A stretch of 64,000 nt of DNA. Origin: Pelagibacteraceae bacterium AG-426-I15 (GTDB taxonomy: Bacteria; Pseudomonadota; Alphaproteobacteria; Pelagibacterales; Pelagibacteraceae). A program made the position numbers and the translations under genes. Below are positions 1 through 10,353 of the stretch, one piece after another (within the stretch, counting starts at the first letter, position 1; each line of letters begins with the position of its first letter). The notes under the pieces were generated by a model. That model searched no databases, was not told the DNA's origin, and worked only from the letters and a program-made list of their open reading frames with translations. The stretch is from NCBI GenBank assembly GCA_003213135.1, contig QCNT01000001.1, positions 124,001 through 188,000 of the forward strand. The letters are read 5' to 3'.

Positions 1-675
1 TTCGAGAGCAATTTCATAACCTTGTTTTCCACTTGACTCATTAGTTATGTATCTTATGGGGTCCAAATATTCCCTTGTAGGTCCAGAAGTTACTACTGCC
101 TTAATTTTTTTCTTTATCAAATAATTTTTATTTTTAAAAAATTTTTCTATAAATGATAAAATCTGTCTTGGACTAGACATTTTTCCTTTTCCAAATTCAC
201 CGCATGCCATCGTACCTTCTTCCGGACCTATAAATTTATAACCATACTCAATTAAAGTTTTTATATTTTTTTGAGTAGCTTTATGTAACCACATTCTAAC
301 ATTCATAGCGGGAGATAAAAAAGTTTCTTTGTTTGATGCTAAAATTACAGTTGATGCAAGATCATCGGCTCCACCTCTGCTCAATTTAGATATTAAATTT
401 GCAGTTGCTGGCATCACTAGAACTAAGTCTGCCCATCTGGACAAAGCGATGTGATCGATCTTTCCTTTTGTTTTTTCGTCGAATGTGTCTTCAAAAACTC
501 TATTCTTAAGAAGAGAAGAAATAGATAGACTAGTTACAAATTTTTTTCCACTTTTAGTTAAAATTACTTTTATAGACCACTTTTTTCTTTGCAATAATCT
601 AATTAAATCTAAGGATTTATAAGCCGATATTCCGCCGCCAACTATAAGTAAAATTTTTTTATTTTCTAAGCTCAT
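1..675 (-). CDS. coaBC: Phosphopantothenoylcysteine decarboxylase/synthase CoaBC (Dfp), N-terminal part; 3' end outside window
   Basis: Own reverse-strand translation: [32 protein letters not shown]... and ...[34 protein letters not shown]; open to window edge, so absent from the ORF track. Confidence 0.9.
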   Translation of the reverse strand, partial: MSLENKKILLIVGGGISAYKSLDLIRLLQRKKWSIKVILTKSGKKFVTSLSISSLLKNRVFEDTFDEKTKGKIDHIALSRWADLVLVMPATANLISKLSRGGADDLASTVILASNKETFLSPAMNVRMWLHKATQKNIKTLIEYGYKFIGPEEGTMACGEFGKGKMSSPRQILSFIEKFFKNKNYLIKKKIKAVVTSGPTREYLDPIRYITNESSGKQGYEIALE

Positions 676-681
676 TATTAA

Positions 682-2262
682 TTAAAATACTATAAACAAT
701 CCTATTACAACCCCTAAAGATATTATAATTATATTGTTTCTCATATTTTTCATTTTTAATTCTTCAAGCTCAATATTTTTGCTTCCATCAACATATAAAT
801 TCAGTTTCCCTTCAGCTAGCATTTGAAGAGCTATATTAGCCTTATCCATCACATTAGGTAGATCTGGTATTTTTTCCAAAACTTCTTTTGAAATATTAAT
901 TGTTTCTTTAATTTTGGCCTCAGGACCTTTTTCTTTTTTTATCCACTCCTCTAATATAGGTCTTGATATTTCCCAAATATTAGCTTCAGGGTCAAGACTT
1001 CTTGCGACCCCTTCTACCGAGACCATAGTTTTTTGAAGTAAAAGTAGCTGAGTTTGGGTTTGCATATTAAATTTTTCAGTAATATCAAATAATTGTGCAA
1101 GCAAATTACCACCGGAAATATCTTTAACTGATTGACCAAATATAGGCTCTCCAATTGATCTTAAAGCTTGAGCAAGCTCATCCTTAGACGTATTTGCAGG
1201 AACGAGACCAGCTAAAAAATGAACATGTGCAACTTTATTATAATCTCTTTGAATAAAACCAAACAGTATTTCTGCTAAATATTTTTTATTTTTTTTATCA
1301 AGACGACCCATAATTCCAAAATCAATCGGAATTATATTGCCTTGAACATCCACAAATAAATTTCCTTGATGCATATCAGCATGAAAAAAACCATCTCTAA
1401 CAGCTTGTTTTAAAAAAAGTTGAATTAAATTCCTTGATAATTTTTTTAGATCTATATTTGCTTTTTTTAAAGAGTCTAAATCTCTTATAGAAATTGAGTC
1501 TACCTTATCCAAAGCTAATGTTTGTTTTGAAGTTAAATTCCAGTAAATTTTAGGAACTTTAATAAAGTTATCTTTTTTAGTATTTTCGTAAAGTTCACTA
1601 GCAGCTGCAGCCTCAAATCTTAGATCCATTTCAACATTAGTGATTTCTTTTAACAAAAAAATAACCTCAACTAACTTTAATCTCTTAGTTTTTTTAAATA
1701 GATTTTCAATTAAATAAGCAAGAAACATCAAAGCATCGAGTTCTTCATTTACAATTTTATGAATATTTGGTCTTAAAATTTTTATAGCTAACTCTTTTTC
1801 ATTGTTCTTAATTTTAACTTTTGCAAAATGTACTTGCGCAATTGATGCGGCAGCAACTGGTTCATCTATAGAAATAATATCTCTTGATGATCTTTCACCT
1901 ATCTCATTTTTAATTATTTCCTTGGCGTAACGTGTATCAAATGCGGGAAGCTTATCTTGTAATTTTTCTAAGTTCTTAGCTGTTTCATTTCCTATTATAT
2001 CTGGTCTAGTTGCCAAAAATTGCCCAAGTTTAATAAACGTTGTACCCATACCTTGAAGGGCTGTACAAAGTTTTTCCCCAGAACTTTTTTCAACTTTTTC
2101 AGTTTTAATATTTGAACCTAAGGAAAATATAAAAAAAACTAATTTTATAATTTTAGGTAGAGGCTTAATTTGATCTATTACTTCAACCGCGCCTGAAACT
2201 GATAATTTTCTAATAATTTTTAGTAAATTATAAATTTTTTTTATCATATTTATATTTTCCAA
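682..2262 (-). CDS. ubiB: UbiB/ABC1-family ubiquinone biosynthesis kinase-like protein (alternative ATG at 2247)
   Basis: ABC1/UbiB motifs (GTTFIKLGQFLATRPD, AAASIAQVHFAKV, HADMHQGNLFV, PIDFGIMGRL); adjacent to ubiE. Confidence 0.93.
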   Translation of the reverse strand: MENINMIKKIYNLLKIIRKLSVSGAVEVIDQIKPLPKIIKLVFFIFSLGSNIKTEKVEKSSGEKLCTALQGMGTTFIKLGQFLATRPDIIGNETAKNLEKLQDKLPAFDTRYAKEIIKNEIGERSSRDIISIDEPVAAASIAQVHFAKVKIKNNEKELAIKILRPNIHKIVNEELDALMFLAYLIENLFKKTKRLKLVEVIFLLKEITNVEMDLRFEAAAASELYENTKKDNFIKVPKIYWNLTSKQTLALDKVDSISIRDLDSLKKANIDLKKLSRNLIQLFLKQAVRDGFFHADMHQGNLFVDVQGNIIPIDFGIMGRLDKKNKKYLAEILFGFIQRDYNKVAHVHFLAGLVPANTSKDELAQALRSIGEPIFGQSVKDISGGNLLAQLFDITEKFNMQTQTQLLLLQKTMVSVEGVARSLDPEANIWEISRPILEEWIKKEKGPEAKIKETINISKEVLEKIPDLPNVMDKANIALQMLAEGKLNLYVDGSKNIELEELKMKNMRNNIIIISLGVVIGLFIVF

Positions 2263-2954
2263 CCTGAGTGAATTGCTACAATTCCACCTGATAAATTTCT
2301 ATACTCAACTTCTGAAAATCCATTTTTTCTCAATATCCCAGATAATTCATCTTGTGAATAAAAATCTTCAATACTTTTCACCAAGTAATCATAAGGCGCA
2401 GAGTCCCCAACCAAATATTTTCCCAAGTAAGGTATTGTCTTAGAGTAAATTCTGTAAACTTTTTCTAATAATTCATTTTCAACTTTAGAAAATTCTAAAC
2501 AAATAAACCTTCCACCTGGTTTTAAAACTCGTAAAGCTTCATTCAAAGATTTGTTAATATCTTGAAAATTTCTTATACCAAAACTTACAGCATAAAAGTC
2601 AAATGTTTCATTTTCCAAAGGTATTTTTTCTGCAGGCGAACATACCCACTTAATATTTTTAAAACCTTTAAGTCTTTTCTTTCCAGCGCTTATCATGTTT
2701 ATATTTGGTTCTACACATGTAACCTCACCTTCAAAATTTACTCTTTGCATAAACTCTCTTGCTAAATCTCCTGTACCAGAGCTCATATCTAAAAAATTGT
2801 TATTTATGGATGGATTAATCCAATCTATTAATTTTTTTTTCCACAATCTATGAATGCCCAGAGACATTAAATCATTCATCAGATCATATTTGTCAAATAC
2901 ACTATTGAATACTTTATTTACTCTGGTATTTTTTGATTGATTTAAATTTTTCAT
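2250..2954 (-). CDS. ubiE: Demethylmenaquinone/ubiquinone C-methyltransferase UbiE
   Basis: VNKVFNSVFDKYDLMNDLMSLGIHRLWK; class I SAM-methyltransferase motifs; SFGIRNFQD. Confidence 0.95.
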   Translation of the reverse strand: MKNLNQSKNTRVNKVFNSVFDKYDLMNDLMSLGIHRLWKKKLIDWINPSINNNFLDMSSGTGDLAREFMQRVNFEGEVTCVEPNINMISAGKKRLKGFKNIKWVCSPAEKIPLENETFDFYAVSFGIRNFQDINKSLNEALRVLKPGGRFICLEFSKVENELLEKVYRIYSKTIPYLGKYLVGDSAPYDYLVKSIEDFYSQDELSGILRKNGFSEVEYRNLSGGIVAIHSGWKI

Positions 2955-2969
2955 TTTTTATAAAGTTAT

Positions 2970-3833
2970 ATGCCAGAATTGCCCGAAGTTGAAGTTGTTA
3001 GAAGATCGCTTTCAAAATTTATAAATGGACAAAAGATAAAGAAAGTACATATTTTCAATAGAAATCTACGTTATAAAATTGATAAAAATCTTAAAATTTT
3101 TGTAGAAAACCAAAAAGTAATATCCACTAAAAGAAAATCTAAATATTTGCTCATAGAATTGAGCAATAATTATATAATACTATTGCATTTAGGAATGACA
3201 GGAAAGATTTTTATCCTTGAAAAAAATACAACACATAAAACAAGCTTTTACTATGACAATTTTTTTCTAAAAAAACATAATCATTTTTCTTTTGAATTTA
3301 ATAAATCAAAAAAGATAATTTATAATGATGTTAGAAAATTTGGATTTGTAAAAATTTTGAAAAAAAGTGAGGTTAAATCTTCTTCACATTTGCGTTTTTT
3401 AGGACCAGACCCTTTAAGTGGTAAATTTAAAAATGAATATTTGAAAAATAAATTATCGAAGACAAAAAAAAGTGTAAAAAATTTTTTCATGGATCAAAAA
3501 TACGTATCTGGAATTGGCAACATCTATGCTAATGAGATACTTCATTTAAGTTCAATTAATCCGCGAAAAAAAACATTTAAAATTAAAAAAAAATTAATAC
3601 CTTATTTGGTTAAAAACACTAAATTGATTTTAAAAAAGTCTATAAAATATGGTGGCTCCAGTATTAAAGATTTTAAGGGAATTTCGGGTAAAAAGGGAGA
3701 TTTCCAGGAAGAATTTAAAGTATATGAAAGAGAAGGATTGGAATGTAAAAAAAGAGGTTGTAATGGTAAAATAAAAAAAATTTATATTTCTAACCGATCC
3801 TCCTTTTTTTGCCCTAAATGTCAAAGTAATTAA
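2970..3833 (+). CDS. mutM: Formamidopyrimidine-DNA glycosylase
   Basis: N-terminal MPELPEVEVVRR, GIGNIYANEIL, C-terminal zinc finger C-x4-C...CPKC. Confidence 0.96.
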   Translation: MPELPEVEVVRRSLSKFINGQKIKKVHIFNRNLRYKIDKNLKIFVENQKVISTKRKSKYLLIELSNNYIILLHLGMTGKIFILEKNTTHKTSFYYDNFFLKKHNHFSFEFNKSKKIIYNDVRKFGFVKILKKSEVKSSSHLRFLGPDPLSGKFKNEYLKNKLSKTKKSVKNFFMDQKYVSGIGNIYANEILHLSSINPRKKTFKIKKKLIPYLVKNTKLILKKSIKYGGSSIKDFKGISGKKGDFQEEFKVYEREGLECKKRGCNGKIKKIYISNRSSFFCPKCQSN

Positions 3834-3873
3834 ACATTGACCCAAATATTTCAAAGAGATATATCTTCTTTTC

Positions 3874-4140
3874 ATGCCAAATACAAAATCAGCTAAAAGA
3901 AAAGTTAAATTAGTAGCTAGACAAACTACTTTGAATAAACTTTGGAAAAGAAGGTGCAAAATAGCGATTAAAAAGATGGACGGAATACTAAAAAAAAATA
4001 GTAAAAAAGAAATTGAGTCATTCTATCCTAAGTTTCAATCAGAGTTAATGAAGGCCGCCAAAAAAGGCGTTATTAAAAAGAAAAATGCATCAAGAAAAAT
4101 TTCTCGTGTATCTAAAAAATTAAAGAATCTCAAGAAATAG
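3874..4140 (+). CDS. rpsT: 30S ribosomal protein S20
   Basis: MPNTKSAKRKVK... 88 aa basic protein; upstream of dnaA as in many alphaproteobacteria. Confidence 0.95.
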   Translation: MPNTKSAKRKVKLVARQTTLNKLWKRRCKIAIKKMDGILKKNSKKEIESFYPKFQSELMKAAKKGVIKKKNASRKISRVSKKLKNLKK

Positions 4141-4262
4141 TTGCAATCAACAATTAGAAGTTGTTCTAAATCCAAATATTAAATTTTTACCTAAATCTAG
4201 AAAAATTACATTTGCAGTTGAATTATAATTTTTTTTTCTATTTGCACGTTAATAATACAACT

Positions 4263-4291
4263 TAAAATTTTTTTTTATTTTTTTTTAAAAT
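4263..4291. repeat. 29-nt perfect mirror repeat T-A4-T9-A-T9-A4-T
   Basis: Read directly: taaaatttttttttatttttttttaaaat centred on 4277, in the rpsT-dnaA intergenic region. Confidence 0.9.
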
Positions 4292-4356
4292 ACAACCCAT
4301 AGAGATTGAATTAAAAAAAAATAACATATAAAAAAAAACTTCTTTTAAGAAAAATC

Positions 4357-5745
4357 ATGGAAAAAAAATCTAATAAAATTTTAGACCAAGCTTTACCAGA
4401 GGAAAATCTTTTAGATTGGAGCAAGGTTCAGACAAATCTTAAAGACACTCTAGGATTGCAAATTTATACGAGTTGGCTAAAGAATATTAAGCTACTGAAG
4501 GAATATAATCATTACGTTATTCTTGGTGTTCAGACGAGGTTTTTCAGAGACTGGATAACATCTAGATACGCTGACAAGATTTTAGATGCTATTAAAAAGT
4601 CTAAACTGAGTATTAATAGAATTGAATTTAAAATTCAGGAAGAGAATATAGATAGCAAAACTGTATATTCACAATCCTTTAACAATAATGTTGCGGAAAT
4701 TAAAGATTCCGTTTTAAATTATAATAGATTAAACCCAAATTTAAATTTTGATAATTTTATCGTAGGCGAAAGTAATAAACTTGCTTACTTGTCTTCCAAA
4801 AAAATTTGTAGTCAATTTTCTAGATATAATCCACTTTTTATTTATGGAGGAGTAGGTTTGGGTAAAACTCACCTAATTAACTCTATTGGCTTGGAATTAC
4901 AGAAAGATAACAACGTGATGTTTATTTCTGCAGAAAGATTTATGTATCAATTTATTAAATCAATAAAAAAAAATGAGATGGTTAGTTTTAAAGATTTTTT
5001 CAGAAAAGCTAATGTTTTTATCATAGACGATATTCAATTCATAAGAGGCAAAGAGGGGCTTCAAGAGGAATTTTTTCACACTTTCAATAGCTTGTTCGAT
5101 AAAAGCTCTCAAATTGTAATATCTTCTGATCGTGCCCCAAATAAACTTGATAGAGTTCAAGACAGAATAAAGTCACGTTTATCAGGAGGATTGGTAGTAG
5201 ATATTGGAACACCAGAATATGAGTTAAAATTAAAAATTTTAAAAAAGAAAATAACAGAGTTCGAGAATACTTTTAAAGAATATCCCAATCTAAACGAAAG
5301 TGTTATTGATTTTTTAGCAAAAGACTCCAATTCAAACATAAGAGAGCTTATAGGAGTTTTTAATAGAATCGTTGCTTTTAGCAAAATGAGTAAAAAACAG
5401 CTCGATGTTAATGACTGTAAAATAATATTAAAAGATGTTTACAGAAACAGTAAAATTATAACTATAGAAAAAATTCAAAATGTAACCTCCAATTTTTATA
5501 GTTTAAACCTTGAAGAAATGCTTTCTCAAAGAAGGTCAAGACCTTTAGCAAGACCTAGACAAGTGGCAATGTATCTTGCAAAAAAATTAACAACTAGATC
5601 TTTGCCTGAAATAGGAAGAAAGTTTGCCAATAGAGATCATACTACAGTTATACACGCTGTTAAAACGATAGAGAAACTTTGCCAAAATACATCAGAAATG
5701 AAAAAAAATGTCGAGGATATTAAATCCATCATTTTAAGCGATTAA
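4357..5745 (+). CDS. dnaA: Chromosomal replication initiator protein DnaA
   Basis: Walker A GGVGLGKTHL, FIIDDIQF, C-terminal RPRQVAMYLAKKLTTRSLPEIGRKFANRDHTTVIHA. Confidence 0.98.
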   Translation: MEKKSNKILDQALPEENLLDWSKVQTNLKDTLGLQIYTSWLKNIKLLKEYNHYVILGVQTRFFRDWITSRYADKILDAIKKSKLSINRIEFKIQEENIDSKTVYSQSFNNNVAEIKDSVLNYNRLNPNLNFDNFIVGESNKLAYLSSKKICSQFSRYNPLFIYGGVGLGKTHLINSIGLELQKDNNVMFISAERFMYQFIKSIKKNEMVSFKDFFRKANVFIIDDIQFIRGKEGLQEEFFHTFNSLFDKSSQIVISSDRAPNKLDRVQDRIKSRLSGGLVVDIGTPEYELKLKILKKKITEFENTFKEYPNLNESVIDFLAKDSNSNIRELIGVFNRIVAFSKMSKKQLDVNDCKIILKDVYRNSKIITIEKIQNVTSNFYSLNLEEMLSQRRSRPLARPRQVAMYLAKKLTTRSLPEIGRKFANRDHTTVIHAVKTIEKLCQNTSEMKKNVEDIKSIILSD

Positions 5746-6864
5746 ATGCAATTTCAGATTAAAAGAGATACACTACTAAAGTCACTTAATTACGCGCACA
5801 ATATAATAGAAAGAAAAAATACTCTACCGATTTTATCAAACGTTCTTTTAGAAATTAAACAAGGAAAACTTAGTGTTGTTGCTACTGATTTAGATCTGGT
5901 ATTTCAAGACGAAATTACTGATTTAAAAATTATACAAGACGGAAGCACCACAACATCCGCCACTGTCCTTCATGATTTACTAAGAAAACTACCATCTAAT
6001 TTGGATGTAATATTTAGTTTAAAAGATGAAAACAGATTAAATATTACAGCAGAAAGTTCAAAATTTAACCTGCTTTGCTTACCCGTCGACAATTTTCCAA
6101 ATTTTTCAAACAATTTTAGCAAAGATGCAATAACTTTAAATAAAAAAAATTTCTTATCACTTTTAAATAAAACTAAAATTTCTATGTCAAATGACGAAAC
6201 AAGGCATTATTTGAACGGCATATATATTCATAATATTGAAAGTAAAGGCAAAATTTATCTTACTGGAGTAGCAACTGATAGTCACAGATTATCATCGAGC
6301 AGTATGCTTTTAGAAAAAACAAATGAATTAAAATCATTTATCTTACCAAAAAAAACAGTTTTTCAATTAAGTAATTTATTGGAAGATAATGGAAGTGAGC
6401 AAATTACACTCTATTCTAGTGATACAAAGATCCAATTTAAAGTAGGAAATTCCAAGATAACTTCAAAAATTATAGATGGTAAATTTCCAGACTATAAAAA
6501 AGTGGTTCCTTCAAATAATCAAAAAATTCTATCAGTAAATGTAAAAGATTTAATAAATTCTGTTGAAAGAGTAATTACAGTTTCTATTGATAGAAAAGAG
6601 GGTGTCAAAATTACTTTAGATAAAGATAATATACAATTCTTCGTTAATAGCTCATCTTCAGGAGAAGGAAAAGAAACACTTAAAGCAAATTATAGCTCAG
6701 AACCACTTACAATCAGTTTTAACTCAAGGTATCTACTTGATATTGCGTCAGCTATAGAAGACGATATAATCACAATCAAACTGAGCGATGCTGTTTCCCC
6801 AGTTTTGATACAAGATAATTCTGACAAATTAAGTTATTATGTAATTATGCCAATGAAAATATGA
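5746..6864 (+). CDS. dnaN: DNA polymerase III beta subunit (sliding clamp)
   Basis: MQFQIKRDTLLKSLNYAHNIIERKNTLPILSNVLLE; C-terminal YYVIMPMKI; starts directly after the dnaA stop. Confidence 0.97.
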   Translation: MQFQIKRDTLLKSLNYAHNIIERKNTLPILSNVLLEIKQGKLSVVATDLDLVFQDEITDLKIIQDGSTTTSATVLHDLLRKLPSNLDVIFSLKDENRLNITAESSKFNLLCLPVDNFPNFSNNFSKDAITLNKKNFLSLLNKTKISMSNDETRHYLNGIYIHNIESKGKIYLTGVATDSHRLSSSSMLLEKTNELKSFILPKKTVFQLSNLLEDNGSEQITLYSSDTKIQFKVGNSKITSKIIDGKFPDYKKVVPSNNQKILSVNVKDLINSVERVITVSIDRKEGVKITLDKDNIQFFVNSSSSGEGKETLKANYSSEPLTISFNSRYLLDIASAIEDDIITIKLSDAVSPVLIQDNSDKLSYYVIMPMKI

Positions 6865-6995
6865 AATTTAGCCAGTTTATAAAATAAATTTTATTTATCT
6901 TCTATTATCCTTGTCCCTCAATGCTTATTTGATAAGCGACGTTACAGCGATTTTATATGCTACTAAAAAAATGATATAATAATTTTTTCAAATTA

Positions 6996-9062
6996 ATGAC
7001 AGATACTCAAAAAAACTCAAACCAAAGTTACAAGGCAGACTCAATTAAAGTACTAAAAGGATTAGAGGCTGTTCGAAAAAGACCAGGGATGTACATAGGT
7101 GACACAGACGATGGCTCCGGTCTACATCATATGGTTTTTGAGGTAGTGGATAATTCAATCGATGAAGCCATAGTTGGTTTTTGTAAAAATATAACTGTAA
7201 CTATGCACAAAGATAATTCTATTACAGTAGAAGACGATGGTAGAGGAATTCCAGTTGATATGCACAAAGGTGAAAAAAAATCTGCAGCCGAAGTTATAAT
7301 GACCCAATTACATGCCGGAGGTAAATTTGACCAAAATTCTTACAAAGTTTCAGGGGGACTTCATGGAGTTGGAGTTTCTGTTGTAAACGCTTTATCAGAA
7401 AAACTTGACCTCACTATATATAGAGATGGAAAAGAATATTTTATTTCTTTCAAAAATGGAAAAGCTCTTAATTCTATTAAATTCCAAAAAAAAACCAAAC
7501 AATCAGGAACTAAAATAAATTTTATTCCTTCTAAAGACATTTTTTCCAACATAAAATTTAGTGTTGCTACTCTACAAAAAAAAATGAGAGAACTGGCATT
7601 TTTAAACAAAGGATTAAAAATAAGCTTAATTGATGAGACTCATGCTAAAACAAAGATCTACGAGCATAAATATGATGGAGGAATAGCTGAATTTGTAACC
7701 TTTCTTGATCAAAAAAAGTCATTATTAATAAATAAAAATGAAAAGGCGGTATTCAAAAAACCCATATATTTAAGAGGTGAGAAAAAAGATGTCATTGTAG
7801 ACTGCTCTTTCCAATGGAATGCTAGCTATTCAGAAGAAGTGATGGCCTTTACAAATAATATTCATCAAAAAGATGGAGGTACACACCTTCTTGGTTTTAG
7901 AAGCGGACTCACAAGAATAATAAATAAATATGCATCTGAAAAAAATTTAAACAAGAAAAACAAAGTCGTTATAAGTGGAGAAGATATCAAAGAAGGTCTC
8001 ACGGCAATTTTATCAGTTAAAATGCCAGATCCAAAATTCTCTTCTCAAACAAAGGATAAACTTGTAACTTCTGAAATAAGAAACATTGTAGAGTCAATAG
8101 TTACTGAAAAGGTTACTGTTTGGTTTGATCAAAATCCTTCAATTGTTCGTTTAGTTTTAGACAAGGTTTTACAAGCAGCAATAGCAAGAGATCTTGCAAG
8201 AAAGGCAAGAGATAGCGTTAGAAGAAAAGGATCACTAGAACTATCAGGTCTTCCAGGTAAATTAGCAGATTGCCAAATTTCATCAATGGAGGGTACAGAA
8301 TTATTTATAGTTGAGGGAGATTCAGCCGGAGGATCTGCTAAGCAAGGACGAAAAAGGGAATTTCAAGCTGTACTACCACTTAGAGGTAAAATTTTAAACA
8401 CTTATGTAAATGAAAATAAAAAAAGAAATGGAGCAAATGGTGCTCACGAAAACAAAACTTTATCGAAGATGATGTCGTCAAATGAAATTGTTACCTTAAT
8501 AAATGCTCTCGGAACTGGCTCCACAAATTTTAATATTGAAGATTTGAGATATGAAAAAATTATTATTATGACTGATGCGGATGTCGATGGTTCACATATT
8601 AGAACCTTACTTTTAACTCTATTCAATAACAAACCTTTTAATGAATTAATCGAAAAAGGGCATTTATATTTAGCACAACCCCCTTTATTTAAAGTAACCA
8701 AAGGATCAAAAAGTTCTTATATAAAAAATGAAAAAGATCTAGAAAAATACATTCTTAAATCTGCAGAAAATGGATCAAAAAAATTAAATAAATCAGAATT
8801 AGAAAAATTTATTAGCCAAGAAAAACAAAAATTAAATATACAAAGATTTAAAGGACTTGGAGAAATGAACCCAGAAGAACTTTGGGAGACAACCTTAAAT
8901 CCAGAAAATAGAACTTTGTTAAGAGTTGAATATTCCAAAGGAACAAAAGAAAAATCAAAAGAAGATCAAAATATTATTAAAATACTAATGGGGGACGAAG
9001 TAGCTCCAAGAAAAGACTTTATAACCGAAAAAGCTCTTGAAGTAGAAAACCTAGATATTTAA
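6996..9062 (+). CDS. gyrB: DNA gyrase subunit B
   Basis: VLKGLEAVRKRPGMYIGDT, VEGDSAGGSAKQGR, TDADVDGSHIRTLLLT, QRFKGLGEMNPEELWETT. Confidence 0.98.
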   Translation: MTDTQKNSNQSYKADSIKVLKGLEAVRKRPGMYIGDTDDGSGLHHMVFEVVDNSIDEAIVGFCKNITVTMHKDNSITVEDDGRGIPVDMHKGEKKSAAEVIMTQLHAGGKFDQNSYKVSGGLHGVGVSVVNALSEKLDLTIYRDGKEYFISFKNGKALNSIKFQKKTKQSGTKINFIPSKDIFSNIKFSVATLQKKMRELAFLNKGLKISLIDETHAKTKIYEHKYDGGIAEFVTFLDQKKSLLINKNEKAVFKKPIYLRGEKKDVIVDCSFQWNASYSEEVMAFTNNIHQKDGGTHLLGFRSGLTRIINKYASEKNLNKKNKVVISGEDIKEGLTAILSVKMPDPKFSSQTKDKLVTSEIRNIVESIVTEKVTVWFDQNPSIVRLVLDKVLQAAIARDLARKARDSVRRKGSLELSGLPGKLADCQISSMEGTELFIVEGDSAGGSAKQGRKREFQAVLPLRGKILNTYVNENKKRNGANGAHENKTLSKMMSSNEIVTLINALGTGSTNFNIEDLRYEKIIIMTDADVDGSHIRTLLLTLFNNKPFNELIEKGHLYLAQPPLFKVTKGSKSSYIKNEKDLEKYILKSAENGSKKLNKSELEKFISQEKQKLNIQRFKGLGEMNPEELWETTLNPENRTLLRVEYSKGTKEKSKEDQNIIKILMGDEVAPRKDFITEKALEVENLDI

Positions 9063-9066
9063 ATAA

Positions 9067-10353
9067 ATGAAATTTTCCGATCTCCTCAAATATGATGAGG
9101 ACTTGCAGTTAGAGAAAAATACGGTAATAATTTTAAGATGGATTGCTCTAATTGGGCAATTAATAACAATATATATAGTACATTTTTACATAAAATTTGA
9201 TCTCCCATTAATTTTTTGTTCCCTAACAATTTTTTTTGGAGGAGTTACAAACATATTTGTACAATTTGGAATTAATAAAAATCAATTAAATAATACAGAG
9301 TCAACGATACTTTTATTTTATGATGTTTTACAATTAGCAGTATTACTTTATTTAACTGGGGGTGTAACAAATCCTTTTATAGTTTTCCTTATCGTACCAG
9401 CTATAATATCATCAACATTATTAAACTTATCTAGTACTTTTTTCTTATCATTTATAACTGCAATAGCCTTATTATTACTCACATTTAATTATTTACCTTT
9501 ACCAAGTTATGGAAATCTTCATTTTCATGTACCTGATTATTATATTTTATCGATTCCAGTATCTCTTACTATTGTACTAATTTTCTTAAACTATTTTGGT
9601 TTTCGTTTTGGATATGAAGCAAGAAAAAGAGGTAATGCCCTTAATAGGTTAGAACTTATTTTAGCAAAAGAGCAAGAACTAGAGTCAATTGGCCACCATG
9701 CAGCTGCTGCAGCACATTCACTAGGCACGCCTTTATCAACCATAACTGTTATTGCGAGAGAACTAAAAAAAGAAAATAATAAAAACAAACAATTTAATGA
9801 AGATATTGATACCTTATTAAATCAAGCTAAAAAATGTGGAGAAATATTAAAAAAAATTTCCCAAAATAAAATAGTCGACGATGATTATATGACAAACATA
9901 TCTTTGCAGGATTTGCTTAATGAGATAACGAGATCATTTGAAGAAATTTCAGAAAAGCAAATAAATTTAAATTTTACTAGTACAAATTCAAAAATTCCTA
10001 TCAAAAGATCTCCCGAAATAACCTATGGAATTAGAAACTTTGTAGGCAACGCAGTTAAATTTTCAAGAAAAAAAATTGATATCAATTTAATTAGTGAAGA
10101 TAATCAAACAACAATTGAAATTTTAGATGATGGTCCTGGATTTCCAGATGATATAGCTAAAATTATAGGTCAACCTTATATCGCTTCAAAATCAAAAAAA
10201 CTTAAATCTAAATCTGGTTTAGGATTAGGAACTTTTATTGGTAAGACTTTATTAGAAAGAAAAAAAGCAGAAATTGAATTCTCCAGATCTAAACTTGGCG
10301 GAGCTCGAGTAGAAATAATTTGGAAAAATTCTGATTTAATAAGCAGATTATAA
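9067..10353 (+). CDS. regB: RegB/PrrB-type redox sensor histidine kinase
   Basis: Multiple N-terminal TM helices, heptad GGVTNPF, H-box AAAAAHSLGTPLSTI, HATPase_c motifs. Confidence 0.88.
   Translation: MKFSDLLKYDEDLQLEKNTVIILRWIALIGQLITIYIVHFYIKFDLPLIFCSLTIFFGGVTNIFVQFGINKNQLNNTESTILLFYDVLQLAVLLYLTGGVTNPFIVFLIVPAIISSTLLNLSSTFFLSFITAIALLLLTFNYLPLPSYGNLHFHVPDYYILSIPVSLTIVLIFLNYFGFRFGYEARKRGNALNRLELILAKEQELESIGHHAAAAAHSLGTPLSTITVIARELKKENNKNKQFNEDIDTLLNQAKKCGEILKKISQNKIVDDDYMTNISLQDLLNEITRSFEEISEKQINLNFTSTNSKIPIKRSPEITYGIRNFVGNAVKFSRKKIDINLISEDNQTTIEILDDGPGFPDDIAKIIGQPYIASKSKKLKSKSGLGLGTFIGKTLLERKKAEIEFSRSKLGGARVEIIWKNSDLISRL

Noticed and set aside
3630-3959. 109-aa minus-strand ORF
   Set aside because: Overlaps the mutM 3' end and rpsT start on the opposite strand; low-complexity phenylalanine-rich translation typical of antisense AT-rich DNA
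6865-6995. Possible tRNA or small structured RNA in the dnaN-gyrB spacer
   Set aside because: No T-arm (GTTCRANNC) or acceptor pairing seen; only a short hairpin and an AT-rich promoter-like stretch
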